A stretch of DNA of 44,769 nucleotides, taken from contig JBEKIF010000034.1 of NCBI GenBank assembly GCA_050011895.1, positions 1 to 44,769 on the forward strand, read 5' to 3'. Below, one piece after another: positions 7,486-16,674 of this stretch. The stretch comes from DATBGO01 sp050011895. GTDB taxonomy: Bacteria; Actinomycetota; Actinomycetes; Streptosporangiales; Streptosporangiaceae. The stretch's first letter is position 1; the number at the start of each line of letters is the position of its first letter. Both the position numbers and the translations under genes were made by a program. The notes under the pieces were generated by a model. The model ran no database searches. It saw only the letters and a program-made list of their open reading frames with translations, and was not told where the DNA came from.

Positions 7486-7529
7486 TAGACTTGAACAATT
7501 CGTTATCTTGGGTCGTTCATGTTCATGAA
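7486..7529 (+). promoter_or_regulatory. Candidate furA promoter and operator
   Basis: An AT-rich island in an otherwise GC-rich region lies just before the fur-family start. It holds a TAGACT -10-like hexamer (7486-7491) with a poor -35 (TTCAGC, 7463-7468, 17-base gap). It also has an imperfect dyad AAC-AATT-GTT (7494-7504) and a perfect inverted repeat TTCATG-TT-CATGAA (7516-7529). FurA-type repressors commonly bind an AT-rich dyad over their own promoter; which of the two dyads is the true site cannot be decided by eye. Confidence 0.5.
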
Positions 7530-7544
7530 GGTAGGGTTGGCGCC

Positions 7545-7982
7545 ATGACCGCATCCCGGACTCCGACTACCGCCGAGGAGCTGCGTGGTGCCGGCCTGCG
7601 GGTGACCGCCGCCCGCGTCGCGCTGCTCGATACCGTCCGGGACGGTGACCACCTCGGCGTCGAGGCGATCGCCTCAGGGGTGCGCGATCGCGTCGGCCAT
7701 GTCTCCCTTCAAGCTGTGTATGAGGCCCTCCACGCGCTCACCGCGGCGGGGCTCGTACGCCGCATCGAACCAGCCGGCAGCCCGGCCCGGTTCGAGGGAC
7801 GCGTCGGGGACAACCACCACCACGTCGTGTGCCGGTCGTGCGGTGTCGTCGCTGACGTCGACTGCGCGGTCGGCGAGGCGCCCTGCCTGACCGCGTCCGA
7901 CGACCACGGCTTCTCGATCGGCGAGGCCCAGGTCATCTACTGGGGCCTGTGCCCTGGCTGTTCCACCGCCCGCAGTTCCTGA
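7545..7982 (+). CDS. furA: Fur-family peroxide-responsive repressor (FurA/CatR type)
   Basis: The 145-residue protein is a standard Fur-family member. It has an N-terminal winged helix (GLRVTAARVALLDTV, then VSLQAVYEALHALTAAGLVRR), the histidine-rich metal segment DNHHHVVCRSCG with Cys96 and Cys99, and a second Cys pair in CPGC (136, 139). Together the four cysteines form the structural zinc site. In actinobacteria the Fur paralogue immediately upstream of katG (FurA/FurS/CatR) represses the pair and is released by peroxide. The 33-base gap to katG on the same strand fits one operon. The ATG at 7545 is preferred because AGGTAGGG is near and the protein then begins at the family's usual point. 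Frames extending upstream cross the operator-like dyads. Confidence 0.92.
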   Translation: MTASRTPTTAEELRGAGLRVTAARVALLDTVRDGDHLGVEAIASGVRDRVGHVSLQAVYEALHALTAAGLVRRIEPAGSPARFEGRVGDNHHHVVCRSCGVVADVDCAVGEAPCLTASDDHGFSIGEAQVIYWGLCPGCSTARSS

Positions 7983-8015
7983 GCACCGTGATCCGCCTAG
8001 CCCGGAAGGATTCCC

Positions 8016-10247
<2,232 letters not shown>

Positions 10248-10251
10248 TCAT

Positions 10252-10289
10252 GACGTCCAGGCCGGCCCGCGCCGGCCGGCCTGGACGTC
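10252..10289. terminator. Bidirectional terminator-like hairpin after katG
   Basis: GACGTCCAGGCCGGC (10252-10266) pairs perfectly with its reverse complement at 10275-10289 across an 8-base loop. The 15-bp stem sits between the convergent katG and surface-protein genes, so it can serve both. No T run follows on either strand, as is usual in high-GC actinobacteria. Confidence 0.85.
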
Positions 10290-10306
10290 CCCAGCCCGAA
10301 GGATCT

Positions 10307-12001
10307 TCACTGGTAGGAAATCATCACCGGCTCGGGGTTCCTGGCCATCGTCTGCCGCGGCCCGAGCATGGGATGATCTTTGGCGTAGAAGTTCTTCCAC
10401 CCGAAGTACACGCCAGCCGGGGCAGCCTTGATGACGGCGTTCCACGTCTGCTGCTTATCGGCCGGACTGCCCTGCCCGTCCATGTGAATGAGGATCGCGA
10501 GATCGTCCCGATGGGTATCGAGCCGTCGTTCATCGGCGATCATGGAGAGCCGGAACTGATGCAGCACCAGAAGTTTCTGGGGCAGGTGATAACGCGCGGT
10601 CAGGCCGGCCAGCCAGCTGATGACGCTGTTGACCTCCGCTATGCCGACACTGCCGATCTGCTGCAGCGGCAGCTGCCCCGGCTGCAGCTTCCACTCCGGG
10701 TCCAGCGCCAGCCCGACGTTGGGCAACTCCAGCAGCGGCTGGTATTTCCTGGCCTGGGCAAGCAGACTGGCCCGGCCGGGCTGCAGGTCCAGGATCACGT
10801 ACAGGCCGTCCGCGGTCGCCCGGCTCACCCAGGGACGCAGGGATGCCACGGTGGACTCATAGGAGTAGCTGCCGTCCCTGCCCGGTGAGGCCTGTGCGAC
10901 CGTGGCAATGATCTCGAAGGCAGGGACTACCGGCACGCTGCTCAGCGCCCGGTACGCCGCGGCAGCCTTCCTGACCCGCGCGATGCTGGCGCGCAGGCCC
11001 TGCTGACCCAGGGCTCCGAGAGCAGGATCACCGGGGTGACCGTACAGCGCGACCAGCCGGCGCATGGGGAACAGAACCTGGCCGCCACCGGGAAGCTGCA
11101 CCCCCGTCACTGCGACGGCGACCCGGGATGCCAGCTGGCTCGCCGACCCGAAACTGGCCCCGATCGCCAGTACGCGCTGCGGTTTGGCGGCCGACAGTGC
11201 GGCAATGGCGGCCGGGTCGGCCCGCGGGTCGTAGCCGTCGACCGCGATCACCCGTGCGCCGGCCACCCGCGCGGTGGTGGCCGCCGCCATGGTCGCGGCG
11301 CCGGAGTCACCCTGATGCACGAGCAGCACTACCCGACCGAGGGGCGTGGGCGCTTTCGTGGCGGGCAGCATGGCCGGGTTCGTGACCACGTCAATTCCTG
11401 GCAGCTGCGCCGAGAGCACTTTCCCTGTCGCCCCGACGGCGAGCACGGTGCGGGCGCCGAGGGCGCTGATCTCCGTTCGCAGCGCGGCGCTGACCGGGCC
11501 TGCCGTCCCGCGAGTTGCCCCGGACGATGTTCCCGAGTTCGCCTGGTCCGCCGTGCCTGTCCTCGCGCCGCTCGTCCTCGCGCCGCCCGTCCTCGCGCTG
11601 CCGGTCCCCGCGCTGCCCGTCCCGGAGGTCAGGAGCAGCGGAGCATGTGCCTGCTCGGCCAAGGCCGCGGCGGTCGCCTGGTCGGCCGGACGGCTGGCGT
11701 CAGCAACCACGACCACTGGCGCTGAGGCGAACATCCCCCGTGCTACTTCGGCGGCGATCACATCGGGCCCCCCGGTCAGCACCGACGTGGCCGATGCGGG
11801 CGACCGGGTATGTGCCACTAAACGGAGGTAACCCCGGTGCGACCTCGCGGGCGCGGCCGCGTGGGACATCGTGCCGAAAGCAACAGCCGATAGCACGACC
11901 AGCATTGTTCCGGCCAGAACCATCACCAGCGTCGCTCCGGTCAGGCGAAGCGTCCGGCCCCGGCCGGGCCTTGGGTCCAGCGCGCGGAATCCATACTGCA
12001 T
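10307..12001 (-). CDS. Secreted or membrane-anchored cell-surface protein with cell-wall-binding-repeat-like domain
   Basis: The 564-residue product has a short basic N-terminus and one hydrophobic helix (about 22-44, ATLVMVLAGTMLVVLSAV), then an exported part. Residues about 60-290 resemble the cell-wall-binding repeat 2 fold: GGPDVIAAEVARGMFASAPVVVVADA, then APLLLTSG, LRTEISALGARTVLAVGATG and a further copy with RVIAVDGYDP and AKPQRVLAIGAS. A Gly/Thr/Ala/Arg-rich tandem segment lies inside. The second half (SVPVVPAFEIIATVAQ, DGLYVILDLQPGR, LALDPEW, QKLLVLHQFRLSMI) looks like a TIM-barrel glycosidase-like domain, but I cannot assign catalytic residues. The start at 12001 puts the hydrophobic helix near the N-terminus. 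The ribosome binding site is poor, so ATG 12037 remains possible. The role is probably in the envelope. Confidence 0.7.
   Translation of the reverse strand: MQYGFRALDPRPGRGRTLRLTGATLVMVLAGTMLVVLSAVAFGTMSHAAAPARSHRGYLRLVAHTRSPASATSVLTGGPDVIAAEVARGMFASAPVVVVADASRPADQATAAALAEQAHAPLLLTSGTGSAGTGSARTGGARTSGARTGTADQANSGTSSGATRGTAGPVSAALRTEISALGARTVLAVGATGKVLSAQLPGIDVVTNPAMLPATKAPTPLGRVVLLVHQGDSGAATMAAATTARVAGARVIAVDGYDPRADPAAIAALSAAKPQRVLAIGASFGSASQLASRVAVAVTGVQLPGGGQVLFPMRRLVALYGHPGDPALGALGQQGLRASIARVRKAAAAYRALSSVPVVPAFEIIATVAQASPGRDGSYSYESTVASLRPWVSRATADGLYVILDLQPGRASLLAQARKYQPLLELPNVGLALDPEWKLQPGQLPLQQIGSVGIAEVNSVISWLAGLTARYHLPQKLLVLHQFRLSMIADERRLDTHRDDLAILIHMDGQGSPADKQQTWNAVIKAAPAGVYFGWKNFYAKDHPMLGPRQTMARNPEPVMISYQ
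11556..11625 (-). repeat. 15-bp imperfect tandem repeat in the surface-protein gene
   Basis: At least four adjacent copies related to CCCGTCCTCGCGCCG occupy 11556-11615, with a partial fifth. On the coding (minus) strand they give the GTGSAGTGSARTGGARTSGART low-complexity stretch in two overlapping parts. The three-base multiple keeps the frame, so the linker length could vary between strains. Confidence 0.85.
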
Positions 12002-12048
12002 GATTGCAGTCCATTCGTCACAAGATCCCGCTGCCATCCCATGGCGGG

Positions 12049-12070
12049 GATCTGTCTTCGATCTGTCTTC
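12049..12070 (-). promoter_or_regulatory. 11-bp direct repeat upstream of the surface-protein gene
   Basis: GATCTGTCTTC occurs twice, back to back (12049-12059 and 12060-12070), about 50-70 bases before the chosen start of the minus-strand gene. A repeat with 11-base periodicity on one helix face is a typical layout for response-regulator binding (PhoP-type boxes in Streptomyces are 11-base direct repeats), but the bases do not match the PhoP consensus that I know. Confidence 0.35.
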
Positions 12071-12290
12071 TGCGAGACGCTTCGCGATAATGCCAGATCG
12101 GATCGAGCGCCGCACCGGGACACCGAATTTACCTAAGTGCAACCTATCGCCCGGTTAGTGCCTTCCGCAGCGGCACGAGCCTGCAGTGACGCCCGGGTCT
12201 AACGACCGAAACGATCCCCAGGCCGACTTGGCAAGCGTCCGGCCAGTAGAGCCCAAGGTCACTGGCCAGGCGGCTGTGCTGCGGCCCTGG

Positions 12291-12788
12291 TCACGGGCGC
12301 CAGTATCCGTACTGATGGGGGGCGTAGCCGCCAGGCCAGCCCTGGCGGCGGTAGTGGTAATGGCCGGACCACATTTGGCGGCGCATCCGCCGGTAGAACC
12401 GGGCCGCCACGAGAATCCCGGCCAGGCAGGCTGCTAGCCAGAGCAGCAGGACCGCTTGGAGGAACGCCAGGAAGAGCCACCCGGCCCCTGGAATCAGCAG
12501 CGCGGCAACCAGCGCCAGCGCTGCCAGCGGTAGGATTCGCGGCCCGCGGCGGGGTATCCGGAGCGGCACGGCCCGCCGTGCGGCCTGGCTGACCTGCCGC
12601 GAAACCGGCGCCGGCCCGGGAAGGTCGGCCAGGACGCGGCGAAGATCACCGAAGGTTTTAGCGGTCAGTGCCGCTGTAAGCCGCTCGTCCAGCTCTTCGG
12701 GGGTGAGACGGCCCGCTGCGAAATGGTCACGCAGCAGTGCGGCAACGCGGTCCCGGTCGGCGTCCGAAGTCCGGAAGCGATCATCCAT
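12291..12788 (-). CDS. DUF1707 membrane protein
   Basis: The 165-residue protein begins with a DUF1707 domain (about residues 4-56: RTSDADRDRVAALLRDHFAA, GRLTPEELDERLTAAL, TFGDLRRVLADLPG). After a basic linker (RRGPRILPLAALALVAALLI) come two hydrophobic helices (about 84-103 and 106-130), then a basic RRMRRQ end with an aromatic tail rich in Tyr, His, Gly and Trp. DUF1707 is almost confined to actinobacteria, usually with membrane helices. It is thought to be a small protein-interaction domain, and its molecular role is not established. The gene begins 15 bases after the padR stop on the same strand, so the two are surely cotranscribed. The same DUF1707-two-helix unit, with the same RRMRR ending, is the C-terminal part of the fusion protein at 39.1-40.1 kb. 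Confidence 0.88.
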   Translation of the reverse strand: MDDRFRTSDADRDRVAALLRDHFAAGRLTPEELDERLTAALTAKTFGDLRRVLADLPGPAPVSRQVSQAARRAVPLRIPRRGPRILPLAALALVAALLIPGAGWLFLAFLQAVLLLWLAACLAGILVAARFYRRMRRQMWSGHYHYRRQGWPGGYAPHQYGYWRP

Positions 12789-12803
12789 GGCTCTTCTCGC
12801 CTT

Positions 12804-13532
12804 CTACTCTTCGCCCTGCTCGCCGTTTATGTCGTCGGCCAGGATCTGGTACAGCTTGCGCCGGGTCTGCTCAAGCAGCCGTTCCGCGGCCTGGATCTGC
12901 TCGGGCGTGCCTCCGTGGGCAATCTGGACAATGCCGCCCCCGAGCCTGGCTGCGACCGCGAACAGGCCGGGCACCTGCCAGGCCTCCTGTTGGGCCATCG
13001 ACTCCCATGCGCCCCGAGCCATCTCGGGATTCTGCTCAACATAGGCACGGCCCGCGTCGGTGAGGCTGAATGTGCGCCGGCCGCCGGACTCCTCACCTGA
13101 GATCAGGCCCTCGTCGGCGAGCTGGGACAGGGCCGGGTAGACAGCGCCGGGGCTGGGCCGCCAGGCGCCGCCGCTGCGTTCTTCGATCTCGGACATGATC
13201 TGGTAACCGTTGTGCGGGCCTTCACCCAGCACGGCAAGGATTGCCGCGCGCACGTCGCCGCGGCCTGCCTTCGAGCTCCGCGGCGATCCGGGTGAGCCGG
13301 GCGCCCCGGGCCACCAGCCGCCCGATGGGCCGCCGAAGCCGCCGCCCCGCTGCCTGGGACCTCTCGTCCTTCCGAAGCCAGGGTCCCACGGACGGTCGCG
13401 CGTGCCGCGGCTATGAACGGCCGTCCTCCTGGCGACCGCGCGGTGGACCTGGTCGAGCAAGTCGCCCAGGGAGCTGAACACCTCGAAGGTACGAGGATCG
13501 AAGTCCCCGGCCCATGAACCTGCTGTCGGCAT
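12804..13532 (-). CDS. PadR-family transcriptional regulator
   Basis: The product has 242 residues from ATG 13532, which has GGGAG 9-13 bases upstream. About 90 residues of Gly/Arg/Pro-rich sequence (FDPRTFEVFSSLGDLLDQ, then GGFGGPSGGWWPGAPGSPG) precede a classic PadR winged helix: RGDVRAAILAVLGEGPHNGY, QIMSEIEERSGGAWRPSPGA, VYPALSQLADEGLI, and the wing with GRRTFSLTDAGRAYVEQ. The C-terminal helix (AERLLEQTRRKLYQIL) is the dimer-forming part. PadR proteins repress nearby membrane or efflux genes and leave DNA on binding a small ligand. The long glycine-rich N-terminal arm is common in actinobacterial members of this type. It is the first gene of a two-gene unit with DUF1707, behind a promoter with a perfect ATAT-centred dyad. 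Confidence 0.9.
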   Translation of the reverse strand: MPTAGSWAGDFDPRTFEVFSSLGDLLDQVHRAVARRTAVHSRGTRDRPWDPGFGRTRGPRQRGGGFGGPSGGWWPGAPGSPGSPRSSKAGRGDVRAAILAVLGEGPHNGYQIMSEIEERSGGAWRPSPGAVYPALSQLADEGLISGEESGGRRTFSLTDAGRAYVEQNPEMARGAWESMAQQEAWQVPGLFAVAARLGGGIVQIAHGGTPEQIQAAERLLEQTRRKLYQILADDINGEQGEE

Positions 13533-13566
13533 CCTGCTGCTCCCGCAACCCTTAGCGATACGATCA

Positions 13567-13607
13567 CGATATATCGGCAGCCTACGGTACCGTGTGCCTG
13601 CAGACAA
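13567..13607 (-). promoter_or_regulatory. padR-DUF1707 promoter with operator-like palindrome
   Basis: On the minus strand TTGTCT (13607-13602) and TAGGCT (13584-13579) are separated by 17 bases, fitting a housekeeping-type promoter. Two bases after the -10 begins the perfect palindrome CGATATATCG (13576-13567), over the likely transcription start. ATAT-centred dyads are typical PadR targets, so the gene probably represses itself. Confidence 0.6.
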
Positions 13608-13655
13608 GATATAGCTCGATAACGGACCCCAGGTTCGCGCACCTGTCTCGCGGAG

Positions 13656-14681
13656 TCAGCATGCGCTTGAGGCGGCCCAGAGGTTGATGCCCCCCTCCAC
13701 CGCCTGCTGGTCGACGGCAGCGAGTTCCTCGGTGGTAAAGGACGACCGGCGCGCGGCGGCGAGGTTCTCCTCAAGCTGCGCCACGCTGCTCGCACCGATC
13801 AGCGCCGATGTCACCCGCTGATCTCGCAGCACCCATGCCAGCGCCAGCTGAGCGAGCGACTGCCCGCGGGCCGCGGCGATCTGGCTCAGCGCACGGACGT
13901 GCGCCAGGTTCTCATCGCTGATCTGGTCGGCCGACAGCGAGCCATCCTGGCTGGCCCGGGAGCCAGCGGGGACCCCGTTGAGATACTTACCCGTCAGCAG
14001 GCCCTGAGCGAGCGGCGAGAAGGCGATACACCCGATCCCCTCGCGCTCCAGCACGTCAAGCAGGCCGCCCTCGATCCAGCGGTTCAGCATCGAGTAGGAG
14101 GGCTGGTGGATCAGCAGCGGGGTGCCCATCTCCCGCAGTATCGCCGCCGCCTCGCTGGTACGTTCCGCCGCGTACGACGATATCCCCGCGTACAGAGCTT
14201 TCCCCGACCTGACCGCGGTATCCAGCGCGCCCATAGTCTCCTCAAGCGGGGTGTCTGGATCGAACCGATGGCTGTAGAAGATATCAACGTAGTCCAGGCC
14301 CATGCGGGCAAGCGACTGGTCGAGACTAGCCAGCAGGTACTTGCGGGAACCCCATTCCCCATAGGGCCCCGGCCACATGTCGTAGCCGGCCTTGGTGGAA
14401 ATAACCAGCTCGTCGCGGTATCGGCGCAGGTCGGTGCGCAAGATTACGCCGAAGTTGGCCTCGGCCGAGCCATAAGGCGGCCCGTAGTTATTGGCCAGGT
14501 CAAAATGCGTTACGCCGAGGTCGAACGCGCGCCTGATGATCGCCCGCTGATGGCCGGCGGGCCGGTCATCACCGAAATTCTGCCAGAGCCCGAGCGAAAT
14601 CTCGGGAAGCTTCAGCCCGCTGCGCCCGCACCGCCGGTACGTGATCTGCTCATAGCGGCTGGCTGCCGCGGCGTAGGTCAT
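13656..14681 (-). CDS. Aldo/keto reductase (YghZ/Kv-beta-like)
   Basis: A complete 341-residue member of the AKR superfamily. The catalytic tetrad is Asp61 and Tyr66 (HFDLANNYG), Lys97 (VISTKAGYDMWPGPYG) and His138 (IFYSHRFDPDTPLEETM). NADPH-binding segments are seen in GIGCIAFSPLAQGLLTGKYL and SALIGASSVAQLEENLAA. The STKAGY.MWPGPYGE.GSRKYLL stretch is specific for the YghZ/GprI group, whose members reduce glyceraldehyde-3-phosphate, methylglyoxal and similar aldehydes. The gene is single and starts with ATG at 14681. The neighbouring genes on the same strand are separated by about 80-120 bases and belong to unrelated pathways. A detoxifying role is plausible, but the substrate is not visible here. 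Confidence 0.93.
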   Translation of the reverse strand: MTYAAAASRYEQITYRRCGRSGLKLPEISLGLWQNFGDDRPAGHQRAIIRRAFDLGVTHFDLANNYGPPYGSAEANFGVILRTDLRRYRDELVISTKAGYDMWPGPYGEWGSRKYLLASLDQSLARMGLDYVDIFYSHRFDPDTPLEETMGALDTAVRSGKALYAGISSYAAERTSEAAAILREMGTPLLIHQPSYSMLNRWIEGGLLDVLEREGIGCIAFSPLAQGLLTGKYLNGVPAGSRASQDGSLSADQISDENLAHVRALSQIAAARGQSLAQLALAWVLRDQRVTSALIGASSVAQLEENLAAARRSSFTTEELAAVDQQAVEGGINLWAASSAC

Positions 14682-14762
14682 ACCAGCAGTCTGCCACCGC
14701 GATCTCAGGCGGATCCGGCCGGCCGCTCACCACTCAATCGCACGATGCCACCCGCCGTCGCA

Positions 14763-15689
14763 TCACAGGATTGCGATCGGGTTGACCGGAGAGCCTGTTC
14801 CCCCCGGCAGCCGGAGCGGGGCGATCACGCACAGGAACGACCAGCGGCCCGCCGTCTCGCACACCGGTACCAGATCCTCGAACTGCAGGTAGTCGATCAG
14901 ATGCAACCCCATCGCGTTGATCGCGAGTGCATGGACGGGGAACGCTACGTCGGCCACGGCGCTAGGCGCCGTATCGCTGTTGCCGTCGCTGCCGAGCGCC
15001 GCCACCTTGCGCTCGGCCAGGTACTCCATGGCGAGCGGATGCAGCCCTGCACGTGACCGCGCGACATCCCAAGGCCCGAGCTCGTCGCGCCGCAGCCGAT
15101 GGCCGACGCGCACGAACAGCAGGTCACCCGCGCCGACCTGTACCCCCTGCGCTGCCTCTGCCGCGGCCAGCTCAGCTGCGCTCACGTGATCGCCTGGCTC
15201 CAGCCACCGGGCGCCCCGCAGCCGCGGGATGTCCAGCAGCACGCCACGGCCGACGATGCCATCGCGCGTGTCGTCAATGGAGAGCAGGCCTGCGCCCTGC
15301 GAGGTGACAGCGCCCGGTGCGACGCCGTTATACAGGGTCTCGCGGTAGCTGACATGACACAGCGCGTCGATGTGACTGTCCACGTCGCCATGCACGTTCA
15401 TCACCAGCTGGTCCGCGGCGAACGACAATCCGACCACCTCGGATGGCTCACCGGGCAGGCGCTTCATATGACGCGTTGCTGGCTCGGGATTGTCCGGTGC
15501 GCTGCCGGCCAGCGGAGCAGCCAGGGTCACCGCCCGGCCGATTTGGACCTCGACTGCCGCGGCAGCCAGCCGGGCGGGCGTGATGTGGTTCAGCGCGCCG
15601 CGGCGGTCATCGGCGCCCCATCGCGAGCGGCCGCGCAGCCGCTTGTGGAGCGCGCCGAAATCGGCAGCGGACAGATCAGGATCGCCCAT
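14763..15689 (-). CDS. Cyclase-family (kynurenine-formamidase-like) metal hydrolase
   Basis: From ATG 15689 the product has 308 residues; GAGGAG 3 bases upstream decides this start over longer frames. It has the cyclase-family metal-binding pattern at residues 100-112, with His100, His106, Asp108 and His112 (HGDVDSHIDALCH), and RWGADDRRGALNHITP near the start, as in bacterial cyclase proteins of about 300 residues. Later conserved stretches are GRGVLLDIPRLRGARWLEPG, DLLFVRVGH and PVHALAINAMGLHLIDYLQF. Family members hydrolyse formylkynurenine, isatin or similar amides, or cyclise polyketides. The long form seen here is often of unknown substrate. There is no kynurenine-pathway neighbour. Confidence 0.88.
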   Translation of the reverse strand: MGDPDLSAADFGALHKRLRGRSRWGADDRRGALNHITPARLAAAAVEVQIGRAVTLAAPLAGSAPDNPEPATRHMKRLPGEPSEVVGLSFAADQLVMNVHGDVDSHIDALCHVSYRETLYNGVAPGAVTSQGAGLLSIDDTRDGIVGRGVLLDIPRLRGARWLEPGDHVSAAELAAAEAAQGVQVGAGDLLFVRVGHRLRRDELGPWDVARSRAGLHPLAMEYLAERKVAALGSDGNSDTAPSAVADVAFPVHALAINAMGLHLIDYLQFEDLVPVCETAGRWSFLCVIAPLRLPGGTGSPVNPIAIL

Positions 15690-15925
15690 CAGCTCCTCGC
15701 CTGTTCGCCGCCGGGCCGCGGCCAGCTCCTGACCAGGCCCGCCACGGCAATACCCAGCCGGTCGCCGATCATACCCGTCGAAGGCGAGCCCGGTGCCGGA
15801 GCACCTGCCGCGTTTCGGGACGACATTCTCGCCGTGCACTACCGCCAGTCGCATCTGTCGCTGACGTGCCTGAGGTGCGTAAACGTGCCCTGGCTCTGGG
15901 TCCCTGTCAGTGAGATGATGCGAGC

Positions 15926-16276
15926 GTGAGCGATGACAGGGACACCAAGCTCGCCGACGCCCTGGCAGAGGTCGGCCGGAGGGTCGGGCAGGCCATGACT
16001 GACGCGCTCGACAGCATACGGCCGACCTTCGATGCGCTCGCGGAGGTGGCGAACCGTCCCGAGGTCCGAGCGTTGATCGAGCGCGTCGAGAAGGCCATGC
16101 GCCGCAGGCCCTGCCTCTGCTTCTGCTCGAGGGCTCATCCGGCTGACCGCGGCATCTGCGAGACGTTCGACGCGGTGATTACCGGCCAGTGCAGCTCGGA
16201 CTTGCTGGGCGATATTGAGGTGCCGTTGTGCGCCCCGTGCGCGGCGGCTCGGGCAGCGCACGAGTTCGCTGGGTGA
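15926..16276 (+). CDS. Small hypothetical protein with cysteine-rich zinc-like C-terminus
   Basis: The 116-residue product starts at GTG 15926. The first 60 residues are an amphipathic, charged helix-rich part (DALAEVGRRVGQAMTDALDS, RALIERVEKAMRRR). The second half is a cysteine cluster: CLCFCSRAHPADRGICETF, then VPLCAPCAAARAAHEFA. The spacing C-x-C-x2-C-x(3)-H, then C, then CxxC, looks like a treble-clef or ribbon zinc site. Similar CLCxCxxxHPxxxGxC...VPLCxPC proteins are scattered as unannotated genes in Streptomyces and relatives. I do not recognise a function. It stands between a minus-strand gene on each side; the ribosome binding site is weak and the reading rests on the clean motif and codon use. 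Confidence 0.65.
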   Translation: MSDDRDTKLADALAEVGRRVGQAMTDALDSIRPTFDALAEVANRPEVRALIERVEKAMRRRPCLCFCSRAHPADRGICETFDAVITGQCSSDLLGDIEVPLCAPCAAARAAHEFAG

Positions 16277-16302
16277 TCGGCCTCTCGCTGATCGGACGCA
16301 GA

Positions 16303-16548
16303 TCAGAGCAGGCTGTCCACCCGGTGCACGTCACCGCAGGGAACGTCCAGCGCCTCGTGATGCTTGCGGATTGCCTCCTCATCAGGGCCTTCCAGGAGGC
16401 AATAGACCTTACCGTCGGCGTTGTGGTACAGCTCAATCTGCCGCACACCGAACTCGTCGGTAGCGCCGTCCCGCGTTCCTTGGGCTATCTGGTCGATGGC
16501 TTCCTGGGGCAGCTTCAGGTCCTCGTGGAAATCCATGAATCTCGCCAA
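16303..16548 (-). CDS. DUF4242 / SCO4226-like nickel-binding protein
   Basis: An 81-residue protein beginning MARFMDFHEDLKLPQEAI and containing RQIELYHNADGKVYCLLEGP and EEAIRKHHEALDVPCGDVHR. This is the DUF4242 pattern. The Streptomyces coelicolor member SCO4226 is a dimer with a ferredoxin-like fold that binds nickel through His residues. The family histidines in LYHN, KHHEA and DVHRV are kept. Some relatives are annotated as gualylate-cyclase-like or sensor partners, without proof. The gene is monocistronic, convergent with the cysteine-rich protein (26 bases apart) and about 130 bases downstream of the next minus-strand gene. A role in nickel storage or sensing is inference from the single characterised relative. 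Confidence 0.85.
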   Translation of the reverse strand: MARFMDFHEDLKLPQEAIDQIAQGTRDGATDEFGVRQIELYHNADGKVYCLLEGPDEEAIRKHHEALDVPCGDVHRVDSLL

Positions 16549-16674
16549 GTGGGTCCCTCCAGGTTAAGCCACCACTGTGCATCGGTCACAGGCATATTGT
16601 CCAGCCCGCATATTGTCCAGCCGGCACCGAACAGCCGGTGATCACTGCGGCCAGAGCGCCGTGGTGTCCGGGGA

